This document shows positions 33,031 through 45,643 of a stretch of DNA of 64,000 nucleotides, piece after piece. Position 1 is the stretch's first letter. Each line of letters begins with the position of its first letter. The DNA comes from Diadema setosum. Its lineage: Eukaryota > Echinodermata > Echinoidea > Diadematoida > Diadematidae. The position numbers were made by a program, and so were the translations under genes. Location: the NCBI RefSeq assembly GCF_964275005.1, contig NC_092692.1, forward strand, positions 9,839,643-9,903,642, written 5' to 3'. Below the pieces are notes generated by a model. That model ran no database searches and was not told the DNA's origin. It saw only the letters and a program-made list of their open reading frames with translations.

Positions 33031-35656
33031 ACCATTCTAGTGGAAATAACCGATTATGTTTTTAATGCGATATTTGTCGACCAAACTGTTTCTGCCAGGA
33101 GTCTACCGAAATAAGCCAGTTCGGGGTTCATGGGCACATGGGTACAAAATGACCTTTCTTTCTCAGTTGATTAGGCACTCCACTTGTTTTTAAACGACAG
33201 AAGGCATAAGCTTGCCCGACATAACAATTTATGGAATTCCTCAGAAGGATGAACTGGCGTAGACCAGGTGACCAGAATGATCCATCAATTAGTACTTTGG
33301 AAAGCATCCATCTCATTATTTTGCATTGAAGGTATTAACAGGGAGGTTGTTCCCACCTCCCTGGTATTAACAATCTTTTTCTATTGATATTTTCAAACAC
33401 CCGCTTTTACTGTCAGGTGGATGTGCTGGCAAGCACCGCTTATGAAGATCACTTGAATAATCATTACATCACGCATGTTTATCTCAGTGAATCTAAAAAC
33501 CAACATGCATTTCTATTACAGATGACCTTTTTCTGCTCATGCTCTAAGTCGAACCCCGAACTGGCTTATTGTGACGCTTGCCTTTGTCTTTACAGGGGCG
33601 GATCCAGGAATTCCGTAAAGTGTGTGTGTGTGTGGGGGGGGGGGGCGAGTATGTACGCCCGTGATATATATATATATATATTTTTTTTTATCATGGCTAC
33701 TACTAAAACACTGATCAATTCAGTGCTTATTTACGTCGATGTAGGGCAATTTGTCAATCAGTTGCAATGAAAACACCTCGACGGAAGAATTTCATGAATT
33801 TGAAAAATTGAGGTTGTATCCCCCTTTATAGTTATGTTACCTTGCCAACTTGTTTGGTGAAAATCGGTCATGGGGTTTTCAAGAAGAAGATGAAAATGTA
33901 AAAAGTTTACCCTTGAGCCTTTGGCTCAGATGAGCTAATCAAAAAGGGGGAGGGGCGCACGCGGCCCTGTTTTGACATCCGCCACCGCAAGCTTGCCTCT
34001 AATTTGGATGTGTTAATCAAGGAGGTTTAAGAGATGGAGTTCCAACTGGCTGTCATTATTCAAACAGTTGTCACTTTTCTATTGATGTACAAAAGAATTC
34101 CACAGGTGCATCTGTGCCTTTGGTGACGGGGTTTGATGCCGCCGTCTTGCTGAGCAATTTGAAGATTCATTTTGAACGTTAACTTAATGTTGGCTATATT
34201 TTGCTTGTTTATCTATTAAATGAAACGAAATCTCACTTAATGATAAAGCTCATTAAACAAAGGCCAATCCCTTCAAGAAATATGTGCAAAAGTGTAAATC
34301 AGAGCTGTATCATGTGAAAGTGTTTAAAACTGTACCCTCCCGGAAAGCCTGTTTTATCACTTTTCCACTTAATTCCTCCAAATAAAACTGATATGGAATC
34401 AATCTTCGAGTATAATTCTATATTAATAGATATATCAGATTAGTGGCCGGGCACGGCCAGTCGAGTAATTTTCATTTTCATTTCATCATTAACATTTTTG
34501 CGCAATTTCTATTCGCGCATCCCCGTGTCTTTACCATACCACCTATCTTTTATAAGTAGGGATGGCGAAAAGTAATTACCATCACAAAGACATATTTTCG
34601 TTAGAAAGTGGCTGATGATTATGCAATGAGACATGAGTCAATTGTCTTCCTATCTGCGCGGCAGATCCAGTTTGCCACATGCTTCAAATACTTTCGAGTG
34701 GTGGCATCAAACGTGATTTTAAAGGAAACACGACAGTTGTGACTCCACTCTCTTGAACCTCCTTGTGTTAATGTACTGATTCCGTGCAATGTGGACCATG
34801 ATAGGGCCTGTACAAAGCGAAATGAATATAAGGCTATATCTGATTATATAGGCCTGATATGCTCCATGAATCCATGTTGTGCAATTAACATTAACTACTC
34901 ATCACGAGGCCTACTCATTTTTTTTTTTTATCAGTGCTTCTTATGATTAGTTACTTCTCACTTCCAAACTCCACATTGAACTTAAAAGAGGTCATAAATT
35001 TCCTTGGAAACGTGCAGTTCCTACAAACTCTTTTCGGAGGTTTCCTCTATAGAAAAAAAAATATATATATATACATTATATATGTTTATAACTCTGCTCT
35101 TTTGCAGCAGTACAATGTGACCTTTCAAATACATTTACTCCATATTTCTCTAGTGGTACATTGTAAGAGTGAGATTTAAACATTTTGTCTTTTTATTGGC
35201 ACGTTTATACAAATTTTGAGTTTCACTTGATGTCTATGGTTGGTACGTTAATTGAGCGTGGTGACACAGCGGGACCTTTCTTTCTTTTTTTCTTTTTTTT
35301 TTGTCCCGGATTAAAGATGGCGCCCGGTCGCTTCAATTTCGCACACACATACTTCCCTCTTCAGTAGGTATTGTACCTGAGCAGGGAGGTGGAACCTTCC
35401 CACTAGGTGTGTTTCACTGTTTGATAGCAGTGTCTGGATACACATTGTACTCTCATCGTCCCATTCACAAAGTCAAAACCAAAGAGCGTAGAATTCCAGA
35501 AGCGCACACACGCAAACGACCACCAGAGACTGTCACAAGATCATGTGATCAGACACAAGCATGAATGGGTAATGTGCGTGATAGAATACGGACTGGTTGG
35601 CTTCAATGCGATTGGCCTTCCAGATATCCAATGTACGTCATAACGAGGTCAGTGGT
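33031..35656. other. No gene; scattered repeat tails
   Basis: Contains a TG/poly-G run near 33620-33646, a (TA)n array near 33664-33680, and the tail of the GGCTCAGATGAGCTAA family near 33900-33938. The rest is AT-rich and unassigned. Confidence 0.45.
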
Positions 35657-35661
35657 GCATA

Positions 35662-35903
35662 TCCCCGGGCTGCGTGTTTTTTTTAGACGGCACAGATTGG
35701 GGACCCTATCCCTAAACCTAACCCTAACCATCAAACCCTAACCCTAACCCTAACCCTAACCCTAACCCTAACCCTAACCCCAACCCTAACCCTAACCCTA
35801 ACCTTAACCCTAACCATAAACCCTAACCCAACGTTTTTCCCATAGGTTTAACACGCGCCATGCCCCAATCTGTGCCGTCTTTTAAAAAAAAACGCCCCCG
35901 GGC
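35662..35903. mobile_element. Hairpin element with telomere-like CCCTAA core
   Basis: Arms of about 40 bases (CCCCGGGCTGCG, TTAGACGGCACAGATTGGGG) are inverted around an array of CCCTAA hexamers at 35703-35830 with few mismatches. Confidence 0.85.
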
Positions 35904-36206
35904 TGGTCCACCCACAGAACTGTAGAGTTCTGTGGGTCCACCTAGCCTTTTGACAAGGCCTCGTGGCTAAGGAATGAGACTAACTCGCCATACCGAGCAC
36001 TGCGAGAAGCGGGTGAAGGCGAGACCGAGATATATACATGCATATCATGTTCAAACAATGACAACAAAGAAGAAAATGGCAAACAACAAACAAGCATACA
36101 AATAAAAAATACAACATATACCAAATAAAGAATACAATAAATATTGTTCCGAACACAAATGACAGCAATCACAGTCCTCAGTGTGAGAGGAACAGATACA
36201 TTTTAA

Positions 36207-36556
36207 AGGTCTTGTTTACCTTTTATGGGAACAGTGATATAAAAAAATTTCAAGATATGACATTTAAATGTATATGTGTAGGTCTGTTGTACCACAAAAC
36301 ATCCTATCATGTAAAATTTTCGCGATAAAGCCTTAAATATGTATGTATTTTTCTCAATAAACCGTAACTGTAGACGGTTTATCTGGAAACATTTTTTTAT
36401 AACTATTGTTCACATTTTGTATATTTAACAATACTTTACATCGATTTTACCGATTCAAATTTTTACAGTGGTGTTTCTATCCCTAACTCACATTTTAGAA
36501 CTATTTTAAAACACTAATGCTGGGTTTTTGTTCCATCTGCAAATGGTATTATGCTT
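36207..36556 (+). mobile_element. Family A MITE (copy 3), interrupted at its right edge
   Basis: Starts after TTAA (36203-36206) with AGGTCTTGTTTACC and runs to ATTATGCTT. Its right TTAA has been split by the 3.05-kb element: TTTT lies on each side and AA follows only at 39611. Confidence 0.85.
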
Positions 36557-36558
36557 TT

Positions 36559-39500
36559 CAGCCATTCCATTGTGACTCGCGTGACATTTATACAAAATTT
36601 TGACTTGTTATGGTTTAATACTTGAAAAAGTTATTTTGCAGACCTGTTTAGTTTATATATTTCCATCAAGGTATGGACCCTTCACATTGGTTCATAGAAA
36701 TTTTTGATGTGAAGTCATTCTAGTAAGAGATACTTGACTTTTTTTGTTGTGACTCGCGTGACGCGAAACTATTGAAGATTTCTGACCTTACTGTACGTAA
36801 ATGAATTTTCGTAAGAAAGTACTTGTCCTATGTACACAGAATTTTCTGCATTCAATTTTGAGACATTAAGCGATAACTAGTAAAAATTTTATCAGGCCTT
36901 GACTTTTCCTTTGAACTCAGATGGCATATAAAAAATGTGACTCGCGTGACACATGGGTGTGACTCGCGTGACGAGTATCATTCAGGACCAAAAGTTGAGC
37001 CTAATATAATAGTCTTATTGAGTGAAATGAGCCAAATGTTTAACCTAACATGTTTTATGGTTAGTTTCATCACACATATCTTTAAAACAAAGAAATCATC
37101 TAACTCCAATCTCTGACGGAATCATGGGAGCTCATAGCACATTTAATGCATAAAACATCCAGCAAAAAATTAACTTGAACCTCTTTTTTTCCTTGTCAAA
37201 TCAAGAGTTCTGGGAAATCATTCTTTTTCAATGAATTTTCTTTTTCTCTCTTATTTACTATAATTGTATCAACTAGTCTTCTATTCAAAATGAATCAAAT
37301 TTAAACTTTCTTTAGGTTAGCTTGCATATTTGCTTATGGATTTATATGAATCCATTTAAGCTCCTTTTGAAACAAAGTTATTTTCATGCACAAAGAATCC
37401 TCACTTCTTATAACAGATAATGTTCACACATACTGATACTCTTTTTCTTTATCTACCATTACTGAGTCTGATGTGAAGAATGCTCACCATGTTTTGCTTA
37501 TTTAATCATAGCAAACTACATGATACAGTATATACTTAATTAAGTTTTCTTTGCCAAAGTGTCTTCTGTAGTTTGAGAAAGTTTGTCACTGCTTCGTGGA
37601 GACAGTTTTCATGCCTAGTTTGTTGGGGCCATTCTATTTTTATTTTTAAGACTCAATCTTTTCATTCATTTAAAGTCTCCTATTGTTGACAAGATATGGC
37701 TGCTGTAATTTGCATTAGATGTCAGATTCAGGCTGCCATGGCTCTTTTATCCAGCCAGTGGAATATATTCCCCTTTTCTCTAGGTGACTTAAAGTAATTG
37801 TCACTTCTGACCACTTAGGAGGCTTGTGCCAGAGATGCAGCGGGATGCTTTCTGCTGAAGGCTGCTGCCACCATCAGCCAATTGCAGGCCCAATGGTATC
37901 CTCATTTCCTCCATCATTATGGCCATTATTGGATAGATCACCACTGCTTCTCTGAGAAGTGAACCTTTTTGCGACAAGATATTCACTTTTTGAAGGTGAT
38001 ATATCGAAGGGATGATTAAGTTATGTGGTGCAGCTATATTCCAAAGATAACAGGCAGGTACAAACCCTCAGAACAATCTTCAACTTCCCTTTGATTGTGA
38101 TGAAAGTTGTAGAAAGAGTTTAAAGAATTACAGCAAGACAAAATTCCTCAGCAGTGGAGATAGAGCACAAGATTTGATTTTTCACATAGCCGCAGCTCTG
38201 TCGCTTCAGGCTTGCTCCACTCAACTGGATCTTTCCCTTGACTTGTAGTGCTGAAATTCCACACTGCATTGTAGGTCAATGTTGTGTTTCTCCATTCAGC
38301 ATAGGTAGGGCACTGATAACAAAGCTATTTTGAATTGGCTTGCAGGACCATATAACCATATTTTGACTAATGCACTTCACTGCTGACCACTTAAAGAAGT
38401 TCATCCAAAAAATCTAGTCTATAACATAATACTGTTTTGTCATGGTCTATGTACATTGTAGGCCTCATCATTGATGATGACTTGTAATAATTTTCTCCTG
38501 GGGTCACATGATTGATGTATATGTAGAGAGCTATTTGCACCTGATTCCAAATGGCAGATTGGACTTTATCTTAACTGGAGCATGAATGATTCTCAGCGAA
38601 GCCAATTTGGAGTACAGCAAAATCTGAGGGAAGATTTGAAGCAATTTTCTTGTCATCTTCATACAATGTAACTTGCTGATTGTTGCCACTTTATGAAGCA
38701 ATGTTTAAAGAACTTCACAGAAGTGGAGCTGACGTACAGTACAAGTAGATGTAATTTTCATGAAGAGTTCCTGATGCATTTTACTTTTTTGTTGATGAGG
38801 AGGCCACCCACCTCCTACCAGTTTTTCTACTGTCCAACCAGACGAAAGCTGACAATCCAATTAGCTTTTCATTACTTATTATAACACTACTTATTTACCA
38901 ATTAACATTAAAAAAAATACTTTTACTGGGAAAATTAAACATATTACATGATTTAGTTTCAAGGCAGAATTTATTTTTTTAAATCTCAATCATTCTGGTC
39001 TTTAATTTTCTCAAACTTGTAAACTGTGACTCGCGTGACAACCCTAAGAAATCCTTGCGTGACTCGCGTGACACAAATGTTCTGGTGTTTTTTACAATGA
39101 AGGGGTTTACAAATGGAAACCTTATTTTCTGGTATGACTGAGGACTCTTAGATCCTCATTATTCATCAGCTAGAATTCATAATACTATAGTCTACTACTT
39201 TTTAAGCAATCTAAAATTTAGACTTATTTTTGTGACTCGCGTGACACATTTCGAGGGTGTTTTCAATCGAAAATATTGCCAAACCCATTGCATATAAATG
39301 AACAAAACAACTTGATATGGTGAAATGGGTATACAATAAGACCTTGCATCAAAAAATTATGAATCTATAAATAATAGAACATGCCTTAAATAGTAAAATA
39401 AAAAAAAAAGTACCAAAGAGGCATCATTTTTGTAGCAAATGTGATCTTTGTTCTGGGAGGTGTAACTCGGCTGTTAGGAAGTGAAAAGCAGTAAAAAATT

Positions 39501-39606
39501 AGATTTACACCCTTTGATCATATACCTACCCAAATATGAATGCTCTTTCTTAATTGCTTGAACTTGAAATTTTAAGGTCCTGGTGTCTAGTTACATGGAA
39601 TGGCTG
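36559..39606. mobile_element. 3.05-kb TIR element with seven copies of GTGACTCGCGTGAC
   Basis: The ends CAGCCATTCCAT (36559-36570) and ATGGAATGGCTG (39595-39606) are perfect inverse repeats and are flanked by TTTT on both sides. Removing the element and one TTTT restores the terminal sequence of the family A MITE. The 14-mer GTGACTCGCGTGAC occurs at 36572, 36749, 36937, 36959, 39026, 39059 and 39232, always in the same orientation and only in the outer parts. The middle (37.0-39.0 kb) has no intact long frame. It is either non-autonomous or carries a decayed transposase. The superfamily is not assigned. Confidence 0.85.
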
Positions 39607-39670
39607 TTTTAAGTTTGGATTTGAATGTCTCTTTCGATTTGAATGTCTCTTTCGATGACAGTTGCCTTAA

Positions 39671-40058
39671 AGGGTGTGTACAGTTCTGGTCGAGGTGAGG
39701 ATTTAGCTTTTAACGTTTTGCGAGATATTCAGAAACCACTCTACGAGATGCATGTCAAAGAGCATGCAGTTCTAAGGGGTATCAAAAGTTTATTCGATGA
39801 AAATCGGTTTTGAAATGGCTGAGATATCGAAAAACAAGGTGAAACAAAGAGATCTTAATAAAGTTGTGGCATATCGCCTTTTATTATTAGCACTTTTTTT
39901 GGATATCTCAGCCATTTGAAAACCAATTTTCATCAAATAAACGTTGAATCCTTCTTAAAATTACATGCTCTTTCATATTTCTTAAGAGCCTTTTCATTAT
40001 CTCACTTAGGAATGTTCAAAACATGAATCCCCACCTCAACCAGTACTGTACAGTCCCT
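39671..40058. mobile_element. Family B MITE, TTAA target
   Basis: AGGGTGTGTACAGTTCTGG to ACTGTACAGTCCCT, flanked by TTAA (39667-39670, 40059-40062). The centre has inverted GGCTGAGATATCSAAAAA and TTGGATATCTCAGCC segments. Confidence 0.9.
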
Positions 40059-40062
40059 TTAA

Positions 40063-40999
40063 CTGAATAGGTAACTGATTCCATTTTGGTGCCGTAACGG
40101 AGAAAGCACGATCACCCCATCCACGTTTTACTCTGGGTGTTTGGAGTAACAATGCATCTAATGAAGCACGTAGACTTCGTGTCGGATTTTTTTTTTTTAT
40201 ATTTTGGAACAGAGTTACTTAGGTATACGGGGGGAAGGAAGAATGCACTGAATGATGTACTAATAACAGAATCTTGAAAATAATCCCTTTTTTTTTTTCT
40301 TCAGGTAACCAATGGAAGGAACGGAGGATTGGTGATGTGGGATCAAACTTATTAAATGTAAAAGTAGCAACAACCGGGCAGCAGAATGTTGCAACCGTTG
40401 AAGTTTTGTGACATTTTTTTTTTCATTTTTTTTTTTTTTTTGGGGGGGGGGGAAGATTTCTCAACAATGAATTTGAAAAATCCAACCGAGAAGAAATCAA
40501 AGCATGAATAGGTATCTCAGCTGTAGATTTAGACAAATATTTCCTTATGAAACTTAAATTACGCAACTGAACATACAGCTGAATTTGAGTTACATGACTT
40601 CGAAATGACATTTCCTGATAAGTGATTTTTTATTAGCACTTCACATGTACATAAAATTATTACTGCACAATGTATTGTTCAATCTATGTAAATAATGATT
40701 GGCCCTTGAGGGCCCAGTCTCTCAAAGTGACGGCATGCACGCCATAAGACTCTGCAGTGCGCTGATCTTCAACTATGAAGGATGCACTTCTAGAAAGAAG
40801 ATGAGAAGAAGAAATATAACACCTACACTAATTACGGCTAGTTTTGACGAAGTAATGCAATTGCTACCGCGATGCTGACATGACATGACTGGTAATCAAC
40901 TTTACTTAACATATGCTTTGAACCCAATTAAAAAACAAAAAAAAAAAAAAACAAAAAAAACCCCTCAGATTTATCATCATTCAGTTTAATAACACTGGA
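40063..40999. other. No gene; poly-T, poly-G and AAAC low complexity
   Basis: A T-run and G-run at 40418-40451 and an A-rich run at 40930-40961. Nothing else was recognised. Confidence 0.5.
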
Positions 41000-41700
41000 T
41001 GTAAGCCAGATTTTCATGTCGTGCAAACGCAGGGCCTACTTCAAGTTTTGCAACTTGGCGGATGACAATGAAGACACAGAGTATGCCTCGTAAAATGGCG
41101 CTGAGCCCCTGCAGCTTCCATTGTTTGTAACACGTGGATGGGTCAAATGAGATAATATCCAGATAACAAATGTACCTCATCGATTTGTTGAGGTCCGCCG
41201 CGGGCGAGCGAGCCAAGCCACGCAGGGGACGCGTGTGTTTTGTGTGTGCGTACCATCCACTGATCTCTATGGGAATGTTTCTGAAGAGATCCGTCTTTGA
41301 TGCGCGCATGCGCATGGATATGATGGCAGCCTCGCTCGAGCTTCAATTGCAACATGAACACCTCACGTGGTGGCGTACCGCGCGCGCGTGAGCTCCCTTA
41401 CACAAGTGTGTAGGCGATATGAGTGGAAAATGGCTGCCAGTGGCTTCAAAGCTATTGGCGATGAGACTTCCTCAATAGAGATTTCATTGATTAGTACCCT
41501 CGCATGTCCCGAAAAAAGGTGATCAAAGTACAAGAGCGCCAAAGAAATAATCACTAAGCAAAGACAGCAATATTACCGACTACTCAGAAAATTAAGATTT
41601 GAATTTCAACGTACTTACGATGTGTCGTTGATCTGGGCACTTCTTCTCTAACCAACCACACGCACGATGAATGTGTACCGCGTACCGCAGCCCACTTTAT
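41000..41700 (-). promoter_or_regulatory. CpG-rich, repeat-poor patch; candidate ZIP promoter/first exon
   Basis: This stretch has many CpGs (GCGCGCGC near 41381) and no recognised repeat, unlike its surroundings. On the minus strand a perfect donor, GTAAGTAC, follows position 41619. It lies between the most 5' ZIP exon found (31753) and the end of the next minus-strand gene (52512), where a ZIP promoter must be if the gene is complete. No ATG or signal-peptide exon could be fixed, so this is position-based inference. Confidence 0.3.
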
Positions 41701-41969
41701 TTCTACAGGATGATGCATCCAATAGAAGTCTTTGGCCCAATGGCATGCATGGCATGGTTAGGGTGATTGTGAGTCGAATATTGTATCTAAAAGTACAATT
41801 TAAAAATGTTATCTTGTTAATTGTTTGTTTAAATTATTTATTTTTACTCATTTAATATTTTGTGTAATTCTAATGTGCTATAATTTTTTTTTTTTGGAAA
41901 AAAAAACAAACATCTTGGGTACTCACAGTTTCGGCAACTCCACCTACACGTCACGAGAAAGCATAAAGT

Positions 41970-42179
41970 GCTGTAAAACTGGAAATTTTCGCGGTGTTGA
42001 AATTTTCGCGCATCTCGCGCAACCAGAAACTAGCGCAAAAATAAAAGCATGTGGATATTTTTGGTAACCATATGTGTCAGTAGTTGATGTCTTGATTCCG
42101 CGAAATTAAAAACACGCGAAACTCTTCTTTTCCAGCCAATCGCGAAAAATTAGTCGCGCGAAAATATCTGCTTTTACAG
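41970..42179. mobile_element. CTGTAAAAC-ended hairpin with TTTTCGCG units
   Basis: Ends CTGTAAAACTGG and GCTTTTACAG are inverted, and the arms carry AAATTTTCGCG / CGCGAAAATA words. A related element with ACTGTAAAACCAG and CTGGTTTTACAGT ends lies at 47144-47381. Confidence 0.65.
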
Positions 42180-42342
42180 TGTTCGTGAACAAGATTTTTG
42201 AAAGCAAACAGGTATGCGAATAAGAATTAAGAGAATGTGAATATGGATAGTCATGTGTCTTTCTGAGCGTGAATATGTACAATAGCCAGGTTTCATTCAC
42301 GCAAAAAAAGATAAAAAGACATAAGCCTAATTTGTCGATTAA

Positions 42343-42731
42343 AGGGTGTGTACAGTTCTGGTTGAGGTGAGGATTTAGCTTTTAAAGTTTTGCGAGATAT
42401 TCAGAAACCCCTCTATAAGATGTCAAAGAGCATGTAATTCTAAGGGGTATGAAAAGTTTATTTGATGAAAATCGGTTTTGAAATGGCTGAGATATCCAAA
42501 AACAAGGTGAAACAAAGAGATCCTAATAAAAGGCGTGGCCTTTAGTCTTTTATTATTATCACTTTTTTTGTTTGGATATCTCAGCCATTTGAAAACCCAT
42601 TTTCATCAAATAAATGTTGAATCCTTCTTAAAATTACATGCTCTTTCATATTTCATAAGAGGCTTTTCATTATCTCACTTAGGAATGTTCAAAACATGAA
42701 TCCCGACCTCAACCAGTACTGTACAGTCCCT
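42343..42731. mobile_element. Family B MITE, TTAA target
   Basis: AGGGTGTGTACAGTTCTGG to ACTGTACAGTCCCT, left TTAA at 42339-42342. The right TTAA (42732-42735) is shared with the next element. Confidence 0.9.
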
Positions 42732-42735
42732 TTAA

Positions 42736-42926
42736 AGGAAACCAAAGCCAAAATATAAATGTGGATTGAATGCGTAATTTTCATGCAAAATTCAGTTTTG
42801 TGGAATTCGCCTTATATTTCCTTTAATGTGTATTCCAAAATGACATCATGAATATGTAGTAGTGTCCTTATCCAACGATTGTCCGACTCTTCTCAAACTT
42901 TACTGATAAAGGGCTTTGGTTTCCTT
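42736..42926. mobile_element. Short family C MITE abutting family B
   Basis: AGGAAACCAAAGCC to GGCTTTGGTTTCCTT, bounded by the shared TTAA at 42732-42735 and TTAA at 42927-42930. Confidence 0.85.
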
Positions 42927-43029
42927 TTAATAACTGGCCCATACATTATTACTTCTCCCCTCCCCCTCTCTTTTCTTTTTTTTTTTTTTTTTTTTTTGGG
43001 GGGGGGGGGGTCTTAGAGCAGGAGAGGGT

Positions 43030-43252
43030 GGATGGGATACTCACTATCTGTACTATATATATATATATATATATATAATATATGTATTATATATATACAT
43101 ATATATATATAGGAATTTTCCACGTGTTGGATTTCGAATGTTATAATTATAAGAAGAATGAGTCTCAAATACGCCATCTGTAGATCCAACAACAACATCA
43201 AAAAAAACCTTGTTGGATCTACAGATGGCGTAGTTGAGACTCATTCTTCTTA

Positions 43253-43313
<61 letters not shown>

Positions 43314-43345
43314 TATACGTATACATATATGATTACAATTTATGT
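43030..43345. repeat. (AT)n arrays around a 60-base-arm hairpin
   Basis: AT dinucleotide arrays at 43053-43113 and 43256-43311 enclose an inverted repeat (ATTATAAGAAGAATGAGTCT and its complement) centred near 43203. Confidence 0.8.
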
Positions 43346-44059
43346 GTGTGTGTGTGTGTGTGTAAGTGAGGTCTTGTCTTTTGCAAACCTCTTCTCTCTA
43401 TACACGCTATAATAAAATGAAGAGTTTTTCCTGGAAAGGGCCTAAAACTATACTGTAGATAGTTTCTAGTAAATCAAGTTTGGGTTGTTGTTTTTTTTTG
43501 TGTGTGTTCCTTTCACACAAATCTTTGCTTCCATTCTAGAAGTTCTTCTACTAGCTGTGTTTAAAAAGTAATCACTGTGGTTAACAAAAAAAAAGAGAGA
43601 CAATTATAAGGAAAAAATCCTGCGTGTCTTGAATTTTATGTAAATTTGTAGATTTACTATTTGGGCCCTTTTGCAAGAAAAGTCTTGAAGGGTGATTGCT
43701 AAGCACACTTTTTTAAAGGTTTATCATGAACACAAATACAGCCTCTCTTATTTCCTACCTGTCATTCGTCGGTTGATCTGTTTAAACTGTTCATTTGGTT
43801 ATTCTAAAAACCTTGCCTGATATAGCAACAACTCAAAATCAATATAAAATTTGAGCTTTACTAGCAGAGATTATGCCTTAGAAATATATAGTGAAGTCAA
43901 TTATTGAAAGTACCCGACATGCCCGATGAACATTCTCAACACTGTCCGCATTACCAGAAAGTACCCTTGCCCGATATAGCGGCAGTCTCTACTAATTACA
44001 AAGCCTTGAACAATCAATGCTTTTTAGTGTTAATCTTAATTCCCTTTTCAACCATCACC

Positions 44060-44259
44060 ATCTTCATTCTTCAATGTCATCATCATCATTATAATCATCA
44101 TCATCACCATCACCATCACCATCACCATCATTATCACCATCATCATCACCATCACCATCATCACCATCACCATCATCATCATCACCATCACTATCACCAT
44201 CACCATCATCACCATTAACCGATCGATCGATCGATCTATCATCATTATCATCAATTATG
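44060..44259. repeat. CAT/CAC trinucleotide microsatellite
   Basis: About 190 bases of mixed CAT and CAC triplets followed by a (CGAT)n end. It yields poly-His and poly-Met frames with no coding meaning. Confidence 0.95.
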
Positions 44260-44322
44260 ATTATGTAATCCTCATTTGTGTTGATTTCGGTACATAAGTA
44301 TTTTGATTTTTCATGTATTTAA

Positions 44323-44895
44323 AGGACAAACACACCGTCATAAATATACATGTGGATTGAAGTAATGCAGCAATATCAGTAGAACATAATCATCAATGAA
44401 AGTTTGAAGAAAATCGGAAAATCCGTTCAAAAGTTATGAATTTGTACAATATTTCTGTGCAATTACTGCTGGATGAAAAGACTACTACTACAGTTGATGA
44501 TGTCACATCCGTAGAACGATACATGTATAAGGAAAATATAAGAGAATTCCACAAAATTCATTTTTTAAGTACACATTCCCTCAACTTGTAACTGACATAA
44601 TCTTAATGGTAATATTACTGCCCCTGCCTTCTGAAAGAGCCAAGTCATGTGCTCTTTTGTGTTGCGAGAAAAGTGAAAATGTTGAGTTGTCTGTATTCAC
44701 TATTTTCTTTATATCTTTGAACGCATGGTATGGCATCACAAGATAGTAGTCTTCACATCCAGCAATCGCAGAAACTTTAAAAAAATCATAACTTTTGAAT
44801 GGATTGTTCGATTTCACTTAAACTTTCACTAATGCGTTCTACTAATATTGCTGCATTCTTTCAAATCCACATGCTTATGATGGTGACCTTGTCCT
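44323..44895. mobile_element. Family C MITE, TTAA target
   Basis: AGGACAAACACACCG to GATGGTGACCTTGTCCT, flanked by TTAA (44319-44322, 44896-44899). The arms share GTGGATTGAAGTAATGCAGC and its complement. Confidence 0.85.
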
Positions 44896-45023
44896 TTAAA
44901 ATTGAATATGGAATCAATAAAATATTAAAGGAAAGAATATGACATGGTTGGTTAAGTCATTCCATAAAATAGCCTCACACAGAGTACCCTGCTCAGTTAT
45001 TTGTGTGTTGATTTCTGATTGGT

Positions 45024-45144
45024 CAGGGCCCTGTTTTATGAAGAATTTAAAATTGATTATAAAGATTTCAACTGTAAGTCTATGGCAGCCTGTGTGGTAA
45101 GGAAATTTAAAATGGATTTTATCTTTTGATAAAACGGGGCCCAG
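45024..45144. mobile_element. GGGCCCTG-ended hairpin MITE, AATTTAAAAT type
   Basis: CAGGGCCCTGTTTTATGA to TAAAACGGGGCCCAGG with inverted AATTTAAAATTGAT arms. The same family is at 57145-57278. Confidence 0.85.
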
Positions 45145-45643
45145 GAGAGCCAATGGTGGCTTCGAGTAGCTCCCCCGAAGTAGCTCCATGTTTAGCCATT
45201 TCACGATTGTGGAGAAAATCCATGCATTTTGCAAGAAAAATGATTTAGGTCCCTTGGAAAAAACAACAGCAAACAAACATAAATGTTATCCCGATTCTGA
45301 ACAAACTTCCTGAACTTTGGGGAATTGGAATAACGGTAAAATCAGTTTGATGCACATGGTGAACATCGTGAAAGTCTAATAGGCATAAAGCATCAAATGC
45401 TATAAAATATCTATGAGGCCCATGAAAGGAGGAGTTCCGTCCCGTGCAAGACGATTTTCTGTGATCCTTTGTTATAATAGTGTAGGCCGTACATTTTGTG
45501 CACACGTTAAAAATTACCTTGATGTAGTGGGTTATGACATTTAGTGTTGCGCCTTTCTTGAGCGTCTTATGTGTTTGTTTTTTTTGCCCCTAGAAGATGA
45601 GAATCAAACAGGGGGTGTGGGCTGCCCCTTGTATGGCTCTTAA

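Noticed and set aside
37801..38900. Possible decayed transposase in the middle of the 3.05-kb element
   Set aside because: Short runs on the minus strand look protein-like, but stops and shifts are frequent and no DDE-type or other transposase motif could be recognised.
40986..41315. Minus frame with hydrophobic stretch ILRGILCVFIVIRQVAKL as ZIP signal peptide
   Set aside because: No convincing start codon context, no donor in the right phase to reach the exon at 31753, and no similarity to known ZIP leaders; kept only as part of the CpG-rich candidate region.
43904..44254. Plus-strand frame with a long poly-His tail and minus-strand poly-Met frame
   Set aside because: Both are translations of a CAT/CAC microsatellite; no splice signals or family similarity.
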